Notes under the pieces: model-generated | What the model saw: the letters and a program-made list of their open reading frames with translations, nothing else | What the model was told of the DNA's origin: nothing | Database searches by the model: none | From: CAZKAP01 sp964550895 | GTDB taxonomy: Bacteria; Bacteroidota; Bacteroidia; Flavobacteriales; Flavobacteriaceae | Length of the DNA stretch: 51,001 bases | Assembly: GCA_964550895.1 (NCBI GenBank) | Contig: CAZKAP010000024.1 | Span: forward strand, 1 to 51,001 | Reading direction: 5' to 3' | Part shown: piece after piece, positions 1 through 8,060 of the stretch | Layout of the letters: each line of letters starts with the position of its first letter | How positions within the stretch are numbered: position 1 is the first letter of the stretch | Program-made: the position numbers and the translations under genes

Positions 1-1019
1 TTTTTGCGGCGTTCGCGTTGTAATCCATACCATTCCAGGGTTAATAGGACGGCTATTCCAAGGACGATATAGAGTATGGCCCACCAGGTTTCGGGGTCCT
101 GTATATCCGGAAAATAGCGTTGGTAGTTCCTGACGATGGGGTGGCCGTTGGAATCGAGCATGGGACTGCCATCCGGTAAACGTTTGTATATGGAATCTTT
201 CCAGGGCCATATCACACCCAGGGAACCCGTTATGAATCCTACAATGACGGCTGTCGTGATTTTGTTGTAGCGTTTGAGCACATATCCCAGCAGGTGGGAA
301 AGGGTGACCAGGCCGGTCAGGGAGCCCAGGGTAAACACCGCCAGTATGCGCAGCTGATCGATCCTTCCCTGGTTGTCCAAGAAGGAATAATCTCCCTTGA
401 ATACTTCGGAAAACGTGTCGTACAGAGCGTTGACGGAGTCGATCAACAGCAGTACATAATTGCCCATAAGTATGAGCAGGAAAGAGCCTGACAGGCCCGG
501 CAGGGTCATGCCCGAAACGCTGACGATTCCACAGAGGAATATGAAGAGCAGATCGTCGTTTTCCGGTGCGGGATTAAGGAAACTCAGGGAAATCCCGAAA
601 ACCAGGCCCAGGACACCCGAGAAGATGGTCTTGAAGTTCCAGTATTCGAAGGTGTTGTATATGTAGATGATACTACCAATGATCATACCGAAAAAGGCAG
701 ACCATACGTAGAGTTCGTTGCGCTCCATGGCGTAATCCAGCAGGCGCGCCACGCTGAAGTAGCTGATCAGCATGCCGAGTATCAGAAGGGTCAGGAAGGT
801 GCCGTTGATGTACCGGTAAAAACTGACGAGTTTGCCCGCGAACAACAGCTTAAGCGCCTTGCTATTCACCTTCTGCAGGGAATAGATGAACTCCTCGTAG
901 AAACCGCCAACGAAGGCGACGATTCCACCAGAAATACCGGGCACTTTGTTTGCGGCGCCCATGGCAATTCCCTTGATTACCAGAAAGGAGTAATCCAGTA
1001 AATTCCTTGATTTATCCAT
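1..1019 (-). CDS. DUF368 membrane protein, copy 1 (3' end outside window)
   Basis: Read directly from the minus strand: an ATG at 1019 opens a frame that stays open to the window edge (339 codons seen), beginning MDKSRNLLDYSFLVIKG. It is a polytopic membrane protein. Two family motifs are visible: a Gly-rich one near residues 20-33 (MGAANKVPGISGG) and a second, MTLPGLSGSF, near the middle. DUF368 proteins such as S. aureus PopT are known to return undecaprenyl phosphate across the cytoplasmic membrane for cell-envelope synthesis. The gene lies 18 bases downstream of a second DUF368 gene, so the two are probably cotranscribed. In the first motif this copy has Asn-Lys where copy 2 has Asp-Val, so the paralogues may not be equivalent. 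The C-terminus is not in the window. Confidence 0.9.
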   Translation of the reverse strand, partial: MDKSRNLLDYSFLVIKGIAMGAANKVPGISGGIVAFVGGFYEEFIYSLQKVNSKALKLLFAGKLVSFYRYINGTFLTLLILGMLISYFSVARLLDYAMERNELYVWSAFFGMIIGSIIYIYNTFEYWNFKTIFSGVLGLVFGISLSFLNPAPENDDLLFIFLCGIVSVSGMTLPGLSGSFLLILMGNYVLLLIDSVNALYDTFSEVFKGDYSFLDNQGRIDQLRILAVFTLGSLTGLVTLSHLLGYVLKRYNKITTAVIVGFITGSLGVIWPWKDSIYKRLPDGSPMLDSNGHPIVRNYQRYFPDIQDPETWWAILYIVLGIAVLLTLEWYGLQRERRK

Positions 1020-1037
1020 TAAAAAGTGGGTGGGGCC

Positions 1038-1952
1038 TTATTTTTCGCGCGCCAGCCTTTCCAGGATAAAAATAAGCGAAAAACCGAGGAATGCTAAAAG
1101 ACAGGCGGCTAATATTTGGGGGTCTCCCGTATACTGTCCGGGCCATTGATTCAGCTCCCTGACAGGTATTACTTTATCTTCGAACACTCGAATTTCCACG
1201 ACCTCCTTCCAGGGCCAGATCTTGTTCAGGGATCCCAGTATGAACCCGGAGAGCACGGCGAGTGTTCCGTTGTGAAAGCGACTGAACAGCCATTTGAGTA
1301 GTCGGGCGAAGCTCAGGAGTCCGATAACTGCACCCAAACCTACCGTGGCTATCTCTGCGAACTTCCTTTCGTGCACCGCATCAAGCACGGTCTTGTAGGA
1401 GCCCAGTAAAACCAAAATGAAGGAACCGGATATTCCGGGAAGTATCATGGCGCAAACGGCCAGCGCACCCGAAAGGAACAGGAATGGAAGACTGTCCACC
1501 CCCTGGTAAACCGGAAGGCTGCTAATCCCATACGCTACTACTGCACCCAGGATGAAGAGTGAAATCAGGACGGCATTCCAGCGGTCGATCGCCCGGATTA
1601 CGAAGAAGATGGAGGCTAGCACCAAACCAAAGAAAAACGACCAGACCAGCACAGGGTGGTTCTCCAGCAGGCCGCTGAGGATTTTTGAAAGCGAGAATAC
1701 GCTGAGGAAGATGCCCGTGAAGAGGCTTAGCAGGAAATTGCCGTTTACCTCGGACCAGACCTTTTTCAGTCCTCCCCGTCTGAGATCCGCGAACCGTCCG
1801 GGGCCTATGGACTCTATGGAATCGATTAGCTCCTCGTATATCCCCGATATAAACGCTATGGTACCACCTGAAACCCCGGGCACCACGTCGGCCGCGCCCA
1901 TGGCCATACCCTTGAGGCCAATGATCAGGTAATCCTTGATACTACGCGACAT
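1038..1952 (-). CDS. DUF368 membrane protein, copy 2 (PopT-like)
   Basis: A 304-residue polytopic membrane protein. It carries the canonical DUF368 motif near the N-terminus (MGAADVVPGVSGGT, about residues 18-31) and a second, MILPGISGSF, about residue 168. Family members act as undecaprenyl-phosphate flippases, recycling the C55 lipid carrier used for peptidoglycan and O-antigen; that role here is inferred from family membership. The start lies 4 bases after the stop of the upstream TPR gene, and the stop is 18 bases before the other DUF368 gene, so all three are probably one transcript. This copy fits the family consensus better than its neighbour and is the more likely standard transporter. 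Confidence 0.92.
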   Translation of the reverse strand: MSRSIKDYLIIGLKGMAMGAADVVPGVSGGTIAFISGIYEELIDSIESIGPGRFADLRRGGLKKVWSEVNGNFLLSLFTGIFLSVFSLSKILSGLLENHPVLVWSFFFGLVLASIFFVIRAIDRWNAVLISLFILGAVVAYGISSLPVYQGVDSLPFLFLSGALAVCAMILPGISGSFILVLLGSYKTVLDAVHERKFAEIATVGLGAVIGLLSFARLLKWLFSRFHNGTLAVLSGFILGSLNKIWPWKEVVEIRVFEDKVIPVRELNQWPGQYTGDPQILAACLLAFLGFSLIFILERLAREK

Positions 1953-1956
1953 GAAA

Positions 1957-3357
1957 TCAGGTAGAGGACTTGTTCAGGATGCTGTACAGGTTCGTCACCC
2001 AGGGCAGCTGAAGGTGTTCCGAGAAACGTTTCTCGAATTCCCTAAGCTCGGCAGGATCGATCTCCAGACCCTTGCGAAACGCCGTTTTTGCCTGTTCGTT
2101 TCGTCCCAGTTTCAGATAAAGACCGGACATTACAAAATACAATTTGGATTCTTCAGGATGTATTTCCATCGCATCCTTGAGGACCTTGAGGCTCTGTTCA
2201 AACTTTTTCTGCTGAAGGAGCAGGTCGGACCAGCTCAGGTAGGAGTCCAGTTCGAAGGCTCCCTTTTCGATAGCCTGATCATAGCTAAGGCTTGCCTCGG
2301 CGAAGCGTCGCAATGCCTCCAGGGTACGGGCTTTAAGCATCCAGTACTGGGGATTCTCCGGATCGATGCTCAGCGCCTTTTCTATATAGCCCAGTGCCTT
2401 TTCGATGTTCCCATTCCTCAGGTGGTGCTCGGTGATCGCTATCCAGGCCTTATCCAGGAGGGGATCCTCGTGTACGGTTTGGTTCAGGAACCAGCGTGCC
2501 TGATTGACGTCACCCAGCTTCTCGTAGCACATCCCCATGCGCAAGTAGGCATGAGAAGTCGGGTCGTCCAGGCCAAGTGTGATTTCGTAGCATGCAATGG
2601 CCTCGCGATATTTCCCGAGTTTTTCCAGCACGTTGCCTTTCTCGAAATAGGCCCCAATGAACTTGTCATCGGATATAATGGCGAAATCAAAGGCCGCCAG
2701 GGCCTCCTTGTGCATGTCCAGTGCGATGTACATTTTTCCCAGCTGATGCCAGGCTACTTCGCAGTACGGGTTGGTTTCGAGATACGCATTCAGGAATACG
2801 ATTCCGCCCCTGTGGTCTTCCAGGAATTCATAGCAGTACACTACGTTGTAGAGGGAGGAGTAGTCTTCAGGATCGTATTCCAGACATTTGACAAAGCATC
2901 GCATAGCCTGTTTGTAGTCGTCGATAAACAAATACTCCATGCCGAGCAGGGAGTAAATATCGAAACCGTCTTCGGCGAAATGCAGGGCCTCCATAAGGAG
3001 GTTGATGGCCTCCCGGTGATTGTCCTTCTTGGAGTGGATGTTGGCCCGCTGTATAAAGATTTCCTCATTCCTGGGGTCAATGGCCTGTAGTACATCCAGA
3101 CGGGATACGGCTTCTTCGTATTGGTCCTCGTAGACCAGAATCTCTATGTAAAGCAACTGCAATTCTGAAGAGTTCGGGTGCTGTTCCAGCCCCATCTCCA
3201 CGGCCCTCTTACCCAGGTTGATTTTACCGTGATTGAGATAGTGATGTGTGATGCTTTCGAATTCCTCTGAATCGAAGAAATAGACCTGATCGGTCTGAAG
3301 CATGGATTCGAATTTCAGTACGGAGTTGTCGGGAAGCTCGTTAGGTTCAAACGCCAT
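1957..3357 (-). CDS. Tetratricopeptide repeat protein
   Basis: A 466-residue soluble protein made almost entirely of TPR helical hairpins. Repeats run from about residue 65 to 445, with the usual Gly/Ala/Pro spacing (for example AYFEKGNVLEKLGKYREAI and KLYFVMSGLYLKLGRNEQA). There is no signal peptide or membrane segment, so it is probably a cytoplasmic scaffold. It is the first gene of a run with the two DUF368 genes, 4 bases apart. A -7-like box TATGTTTG lies 83 bases upstream. TPR proteins bind partner proteins; the partner cannot be read from the sequence. Functional confidence is low, and confidence that this is a real gene is high. Confidence 0.9.
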   Translation of the reverse strand: MAFEPNELPDNSVLKFESMLQTDQVYFFDSEEFESITHHYLNHGKINLGKRAVEMGLEQHPNSSELQLLYIEILVYEDQYEEAVSRLDVLQAIDPRNEEIFIQRANIHSKKDNHREAINLLMEALHFAEDGFDIYSLLGMEYLFIDDYKQAMRCFVKCLEYDPEDYSSLYNVVYCYEFLEDHRGGIVFLNAYLETNPYCEVAWHQLGKMYIALDMHKEALAAFDFAIISDDKFIGAYFEKGNVLEKLGKYREAIACYEITLGLDDPTSHAYLRMGMCYEKLGDVNQARWFLNQTVHEDPLLDKAWIAITEHHLRNGNIEKALGYIEKALSIDPENPQYWMLKARTLEALRRFAEASLSYDQAIEKGAFELDSYLSWSDLLLQQKKFEQSLKVLKDAMEIHPEESKLYFVMSGLYLKLGRNEQAKTAFRKGLEIDPAELREFEKRFSEHLQLPWVTNLYSILNKSST

Positions 3358-3439
3358 AGAAACGTGTTTATAGTAACTATAGACTTAAAATTAGCTCTCA
3401 TAATTTGCGGAGCCGGCCCATAGTCTCTGATGTTATCAA

Positions 3440-3447
3440 CAAACATA
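3440..3447 (-). promoter_or_regulatory. Candidate -7 box upstream of the TPR gene
   Basis: On the minus strand the sequence TATGTTTG matches the Bacteroidota -7 consensus TAnnTTTG exactly. It lies 83 bases upstream of the TPR start at 3357. No good -33 TTTG is seen at the usual distance, so this is a weak prediction. Confidence 0.3.
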
Positions 3448-3453
3448 TCAACG

Positions 3454-3469
3454 AACACCATTGGGTGTT
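3454..3469 (-). terminator. Small hairpin at the aminotransferase stop codon
   Basis: AACACC and GGTGTT form a perfect 6-bp stem with a 4-base loop and overlap the TAA stop at 3470-3468. There is no U-tract, so it is at best a weak terminator or a barrier that protects the 3' end. It lies between the rel-to-aminotransferase run and the TPR gene. Confidence 0.3.
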
Positions 3470-4661
3470 AACGGTCATGAAGCTCACCAAAAGCGTCTAA
3501 AATCTCAAGTATTTGTTGACAACCTTTCATTAATTGTGGTTTAGAAATGGTTAAGGGAGGAGTAATTCGGACCGCGCGTTTTTCGAAGAGAAGCCAGAAC
3601 AGGATCAGCCTTCTTTTGGCTGCCTCGAGTACCAGGTAATCTGCAATTTCTGCCGTTTCACAAACCAGACAAAGCATTAGCCCCCGACCCCGTATTTCAC
3701 GGATCAGCGGGTGCTGGAGCGCTGTGCGTACCAGGCGCTCTTTCTCCTTCATGGAAAGCAGCAGGCCGGGCAGACTGACCCTTCTCAGGGTGGCGAGGGC
3801 CGCCGCCGCCACGACCGGGTTACCTCCGAAGGTAGTGATGTGGCCCAGTTCGGGGCTGTGCGATAGCTGGGTCATGACCGGGCTCGAGGCGGTGAATGCG
3901 CCCGCCGGCAACCCGCTGCACATGCCCTTACCCATGACCAGTATGTCGGGAACAATACCAAACTGCTCAAAGGCAAACAAGGTGCCGGTACGTCCGAAAC
4001 CGGGTTGAATTTCGTCCAGGATGAGAAGGGCTCCCACCTCGTTGCACCGCTCCCGTACCTTTTGGAGATAGTCCCTCTTGGGTACTATGAAACCCGCTCC
4101 ACCCTGTATGGTTTCCAGGATCACTCCGGCCGTTAGTTCGGTTATTTTCCCGAGTTCACTCTCCCGGTTGAATGTGAGCGTGCGCACCCCGGGTATCAAC
4201 GGACGGAAAGGTCCCTTTCGGCTTTCGCACCCACTCACGCTCATACTGCCCAGGGTATTTCCGTGGTAGGCGTTCTTTGCGGCAACGATCTCGTACCGAC
4301 CGGTGACCCTTCGGGCGAGCTTCAGGGCTCCCTCTATGGCCTCCGTACCCGAATTCACCAGATAGGTAGTTTCAAGAGGATCGGGCAACATAGACGCAAG
4401 CAATTCGCAGTACTCCACGGAAGGCTGGGTGATGTATTCACCATACACCATCACATGCATATAGCTTTCGGCCTGATGCTGAACCGCGCGGACTACATCG
4501 GGATGGCAGTGGCCCAGACTGCAGGCCGAAACCCCGGCGACGAAATCGAGATGGGGTTTGCCTTCCTGGTCATAGATATAACAGCCCTCTGCACGGCTGA
4601 CCTGCAATCCAAGGGGATGGGGGGAGGTCGGTGCCTGGAAACGACGGAATGCCTCCTTCAT
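3468..4661 (-). CDS. Class III (PLP-dependent) aminotransferase
   Basis: A 397-residue aminotransferase of the acetylornithine/ornithine/GABA class. The phosphate-binding NSGTEA is at residues 103-108. The aspartate that holds the pyridine ring is D216 (LILDEIQPGFGRTG), and the Schiff-base lysine is K245 (LVMGKGMCSG). The frame is open further upstream, but the ATG at 4661 was chosen because it overlaps the stop of the preceding gene as TGATG, and the extension reads out of frame through that gene. The substrate cannot be settled: arginine-biosynthesis partners are absent here, and Bacteroidota carry this gene after the OstA-like gene without an assigned substrate. It is the last gene of the run that begins with rel. 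Confidence 0.92.
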   Translation of the reverse strand: MKEAFRRFQAPTSPHPLGLQVSRAEGCYIYDQEGKPHLDFVAGVSACSLGHCHPDVVRAVQHQAESYMHVMVYGEYITQPSVEYCELLASMLPDPLETTYLVNSGTEAIEGALKLARRVTGRYEIVAAKNAYHGNTLGSMSVSGCESRKGPFRPLIPGVRTLTFNRESELGKITELTAGVILETIQGGAGFIVPKRDYLQKVRERCNEVGALLILDEIQPGFGRTGTLFAFEQFGIVPDILVMGKGMCSGLPAGAFTASSPVMTQLSHSPELGHITTFGGNPVVAAAALATLRRVSLPGLLLSMKEKERLVRTALQHPLIREIRGRGLMLCLVCETAEIADYLVLEAAKRRLILFWLLFEKRAVRITPPLTISKPQLMKGCQQILEILDAFGELHDR

Positions 4662-6295
4662 CACTGCTCGTTTTGGGGCGGTTTCACACGGGTGAATTCG
4701 TCCGGGGGTTCGGGTTCCTTTAGCCCCTGTATTACGGGCAAAAGAAAGATGTCGTCCTGGTCGAATATATCCGAAGGCTGCAACAGCTGCTCGTCCCCCC
4801 TCCACTTAAAGCCTCTCAGCAGCCGGCTTTCCTCCGGCAGTTCACTTAAGGGAAAGATGTTACCGTCCACGTTGTTTCGAAACTCGATCTGTTCGATGTC
4901 ATTTCCGTTCAGGTACAGCACGATGGTGCTGCACACCTTCTTGTCGATGCCTATGAGTTGGTTGTCCGCATCGTAGGGGTAATAGATAGCCTCGGCATTC
5001 TTAATCAGTTCTACCTGTACGAGTTGATTGCCGACGAACTTACCCAGTAAATCCTTTCCCTTCGCCTGATTGTATCCCTCATTTCCGATAGTATCCTGCG
5101 ATATGACAAACGCGTTCTCGAGCACCTTCAGGGAATCCAGCTTTTCCGTATTGGTGTCGATCAGAAGTTGAATCAGATCACCGGTCATCTGATTCCCGGC
5201 ATTCCATAAAATGGGCTCATTCACCATGTGTGCGATGCCGGTCCGTTCCACGAACCGTATGGTGTCGCATTTACCGCTGAGGTCCGTCTTGAAGATACGG
5301 GCCTTGTGGAAGGCCCTAAGCAATCGGCTGTCGGGAGGCCCGGTGACCATCAGGGTATCTCCGTGTATATACATGGAGTCCTGCTCAACCAGTTGAACCG
5401 CCACGGCGCGGCGGGTGGCGATAACGGAATCCATGGCCTTGTACAACTCGGCATAGTGGGCGCGAACGATGCCCTGATTCACCGTATCCGTGACCTGTAT
5501 GTTATTTGTGGCGGAGGCGAATTCCCGGCGCTTGTCGAAGAATACGCTGTCGCCTTCAATGATGCGATCGTCATAATAAATTTTCGTATTCCGAACCCCG
5601 TAACCCTGTTCGATTTTGGTGTCGTAATACCCCCTTTCGCAATACATAACGTAATCTTCGCCCGTGATGGTAGAGGGCCCGTACATGTACACATCCTTTT
5701 CCTCTGTAAAGTAGTCCAGTCTTTCGGATTCCAGGATATAGTCCGGATTGGTTATGGTAACATCGCTGCGGAACTGGTATTTTTTCAGTTCGATGAAATA
5801 GCGGCCGGTCCGGCTCCGTAGCACGTTGGCAGAGTCGATAATGGTACCCCCGGTCAGGTAGTAGGCGCGCTGGCGGTTCCGGTCGAAATAGAGGGTGTCG
5901 GTTTCCAGACGCATTTCCCCGTTGGTTAGGTATACGTCTTCGTAGGCATCGGCCATGCGGGTATTCCCGTTGTAGAAGAGTTTCTTGCTGTTCATCTCGA
6001 TACTGTCCCCCTGCTGCAGCCGGATGTTCCCATACGCTTCGATGCGATTTTGTTCGTTGTACATGATGGCCACGTCGCACCACATATCTGCCCCCTGGTG
6101 TTCGAACTGAACCTGGCGCTGCTGGTCGCGGCTGAAGACGGATGCGCCGGGATACTTGGCGTTGTCCTTGGTGAAATTACCTCCGTAGATGATGTTGATC
6201 TTTCGCTGGGCTTCCTGCCCGGCACCAGGCTGCTGGGCCCATACTAGGCTGAGGCCTGAAAAAATAAGAATTCCTAAACGGAAGGCGGTTCTCAT
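4661..6295 (-). CDS. OstA-like (LptA-type) periplasmic protein
   Basis: A 544-residue exported protein. The first 21 residues form a signal peptide ending near VWAQ. The body is beta-rich with repeated short strands of the OstA/LptA jellyroll type (for example RIEAYGNIRLQQGDSI, MRLETDTLYFDRNRQ and RIIEGDSVFFDKR), covering about residues 35-330. LptA-like folds bridge lipopolysaccharide across the periplasm; a lipid A or LPS transport role is inferred from this fold. It sits 18 bases after purA and shares one base with the aminotransferase start (TGATG), suggesting translational coupling. The C-terminal 200 residues are not recognisable beyond beta-rich character and a Pro/Glu-rich tail. Confidence 0.85.
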   Translation of the reverse strand: MRTAFRLGILIFSGLSLVWAQQPGAGQEAQRKINIIYGGNFTKDNAKYPGASVFSRDQQRQVQFEHQGADMWCDVAIMYNEQNRIEAYGNIRLQQGDSIEMNSKKLFYNGNTRMADAYEDVYLTNGEMRLETDTLYFDRNRQRAYYLTGGTIIDSANVLRSRTGRYFIELKKYQFRSDVTITNPDYILESERLDYFTEEKDVYMYGPSTITGEDYVMYCERGYYDTKIEQGYGVRNTKIYYDDRIIEGDSVFFDKRREFASATNNIQVTDTVNQGIVRAHYAELYKAMDSVIATRRAVAVQLVEQDSMYIHGDTLMVTGPPDSRLLRAFHKARIFKTDLSGKCDTIRFVERTGIAHMVNEPILWNAGNQMTGDLIQLLIDTNTEKLDSLKVLENAFVISQDTIGNEGYNQAKGKDLLGKFVGNQLVQVELIKNAEAIYYPYDADNQLIGIDKKVCSTIVLYLNGNDIEQIEFRNNVDGNIFPLSELPEESRLLRGFKWRGDEQLLQPSDIFDQDDIFLLPVIQGLKEPEPPDEFTRVKPPQNEQ

Positions 6296-6313
6296 CGGGG
6301 GAGTATTCGGGGC

Positions 6314-7582
6314 TTAGCGAAAAATGGTCTGAGTTCGATCCGGACCGACTGAAATCAGGCGGATCGGAACCTCGAGTTCTTCTTCCAAAAAAGCGATGTA
6401 GTTCCTGAAGGCGGCGGGCAGGTTGTCGTATTCCCGTATGCCCGTGAGATCCTTTTCCCATCCGGGCATTTCCCGGTACACCGGTTCTATATAGTCCTGA
6501 TCCACGGAAAACGGCAATTCCCGCACGGGTTCGCCCTTATACTTGTAAGCGGTGCACACCTTGATCCTCGAAAAAGAGGACAGGACGTCTCCTTTCATCA
6601 TCGATAGACGGGTAACTCCGTTTATTCGTACTGCGTATTTCAGGGCAACCAGGTCGAGCCAGCCGCAGCGCCTGGGCCGACCCGTGGTCGCGCCGAATTC
6701 GTTCCCGGTCCGCGCCATTTCTTTCCCATCTTCGTCGAAGAGTTCAGTGGGGAAGGGGCCGCTGCCCACACGGGTGGCGTAGGCCTTGAAAATTCCGACG
6801 ACTTCCCCGATGCGGTTCGGGGGAATACCCAGTCCGGTGCAGGCACCTGCGGCTGTAGTCGTGGATGAGGTAACGAAAGGGTAAGTACCGAAATCGATGT
6901 CGAGCATGGAACCCTGTGCTCCTTCGGCAAGAATTTTCTTCCCTTTCCTCAGCGCGTCATCCAGGTAATACACGCTGTCGATAAACGGGATTTGTCTCAG
7001 GGCATCCACCCCCTCGTAGAACTTTTCCTCGAGTTCTCCCAGATCGTACTCTATGGAGGCTTCATAGCCGGAGATCATGCGTTCGTGCTTGTCGGCCAGT
7101 CTGCGATATGCACTTTTCCAGTCGTCCAGTTCGAGATCTCCAACCCTCAGGCCGTTTCGCCCCGTCTTGTCCATGTATGCCGGGCCTATACCCTTGAGAG
7201 TGGAACCGATCTTCGCCTTTCCCTTGGATGCTTCCGAGGCGGCGTCCAGCAGCCGGTGCGTGGGGAGTATCAGGTGTGCCCTGCGGGACACCATGAGTCG
7301 TTTCTTCATATTGATGGAGAACGGCGCGAGGTTTTCGACTTCCTTCTTAAAGATAACCGGATCGATAACGACACCATTACCGATCACATTCACGGCATCG
7401 GGATGGAATATACCCGATGGAATCGTGTGCAGAACGTGTTTGATACCGTCGAACTCGAGGGTGTGTCCTGCGTTGGGGCCTCCCTGAAAACGAGCGATGA
7501 TGTCGTAATTCGAGGTGAGTACATCTACAATTTTTCCCTTGCCTTCGTCACCCCACTGAAGACCCAATAATAAATCTACCAT
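6314..7582 (-). CDS. purA: Adenylosuccinate synthetase
   Basis: A 422-residue cytoplasmic enzyme that makes adenylosuccinate from IMP and aspartate using GTP, the first committed step to AMP. The N-terminal P-loop-like WGDEGKGK spans residues 10-17, with catalytic D12. The second catalytic residue is H40 in GGPNAGHT. Later motifs TTTAAGACTGLGIPP and TTGRPRRCGW bind IMP and GTP. Length matches the family (about 430). It lies 9 bases after the fur-like gene and near rel. Since ppGpp is a known inhibitor of this enzyme, the grouping makes metabolic sense. Confidence 0.98.
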   Translation of the reverse strand: MVDLLLGLQWGDEGKGKIVDVLTSNYDIIARFQGGPNAGHTLEFDGIKHVLHTIPSGIFHPDAVNVIGNGVVIDPVIFKKEVENLAPFSINMKKRLMVSRRAHLILPTHRLLDAASEASKGKAKIGSTLKGIGPAYMDKTGRNGLRVGDLELDDWKSAYRRLADKHERMISGYEASIEYDLGELEEKFYEGVDALRQIPFIDSVYYLDDALRKGKKILAEGAQGSMLDIDFGTYPFVTSSTTTAAGACTGLGIPPNRIGEVVGIFKAYATRVGSGPFPTELFDEDGKEMARTGNEFGATTGRPRRCGWLDLVALKYAVRINGVTRLSMMKGDVLSSFSRIKVCTAYKYKGEPVRELPFSVDQDYIEPVYREMPGWEKDLTGIREYDNLPAAFRNYIAFLEEELEVPIRLISVGPDRTQTIFR

Positions 7583-7591
7583 CCTATATGC

Positions 7592-8041
7592 TTATTCTTC
7601 CTTTTTACGAGTAGCGTAAAAGTAGAGAGAGTGATTAGAAATCTCAATATCGAAGACCTCCTCGATGGTCTTTTTGATCGACTCGATCCTCGGGTCGCAG
7701 AACTCCATGACCTCACCGGTATCGGTCATGATCACGTGGTCGTGCTGGCGGTCGAAGTAGGACTTCTCGTAATGGGCCTGGTTCTGCCCGAACTGGTGTT
7801 TTCGAACCAGTTTGCTATCCAGGAGCAACTCTATGGTATTGTACAGCGTAGCCCGGCTTACCCTATAATTCTTTTCCTTCATCTTAAGGTACAGCGACTC
7901 GATGTCGAAATGTTCCTTACTATCGTAGATCTCCTGAAGTATGGCGTAGCGCTCCGGCGTCTTGCGGTGCCCATTTTCCTCCAGGAAGGTGGTAAATACA
8001 TTACGGACGATTTCCTGGTTGCGGTCCAATTGATTTTCCAT
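7592..8041 (-). CDS. fur: Fur-family transcriptional regulator without the Cys zinc site
   Basis: A 149-residue winged-helix regulator of the Fur family. The DNA-binding part covers residues 10-85 (RKTPERYAILQEIY and SRATLYNTIELL). The dimer domain follows with metal ligands of the regulatory site visible: H44, H100-D101-H102 and H137. The usual structural CxxC after DHL is replaced by Met105 and Thr108, so a four-Cys zinc site is absent; other Fur proteins lacking it are known. The ATG at 8041 was taken; a TTG two codons upstream would also fit. The gene lies 19 bases after rel and 9 before purA. It could be Fur, PerR or Zur; the metal cannot be read from sequence. Confidence 0.92.
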   Translation of the reverse strand: MENQLDRNQEIVRNVFTTFLEENGHRKTPERYAILQEIYDSKEHFDIESLYLKMKEKNYRVSRATLYNTIELLLDSKLVRKHQFGQNQAHYEKSYFDRQHDHVIMTDTGEVMEFCDPRIESIKKTIEEVFDIEISNHSLYFYATRKKEE

Positions 8042-8060
8042 AGGCAAAATTGTAATGGGA

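Noticed and set aside
1936..3090. 384-codon plus-strand frame opposite the TPR gene
   Set aside because: It is antisense to a clear TPR protein, has no recognisable domain and follows the codon pattern of its partner strand.
4661..4805. Longer aminotransferase start at 4805
   Set aside because: The extra 48 residues lie wholly inside the OstA-like gene in another frame and lack conservation features; the ATG at 4661 gives a TGATG junction.
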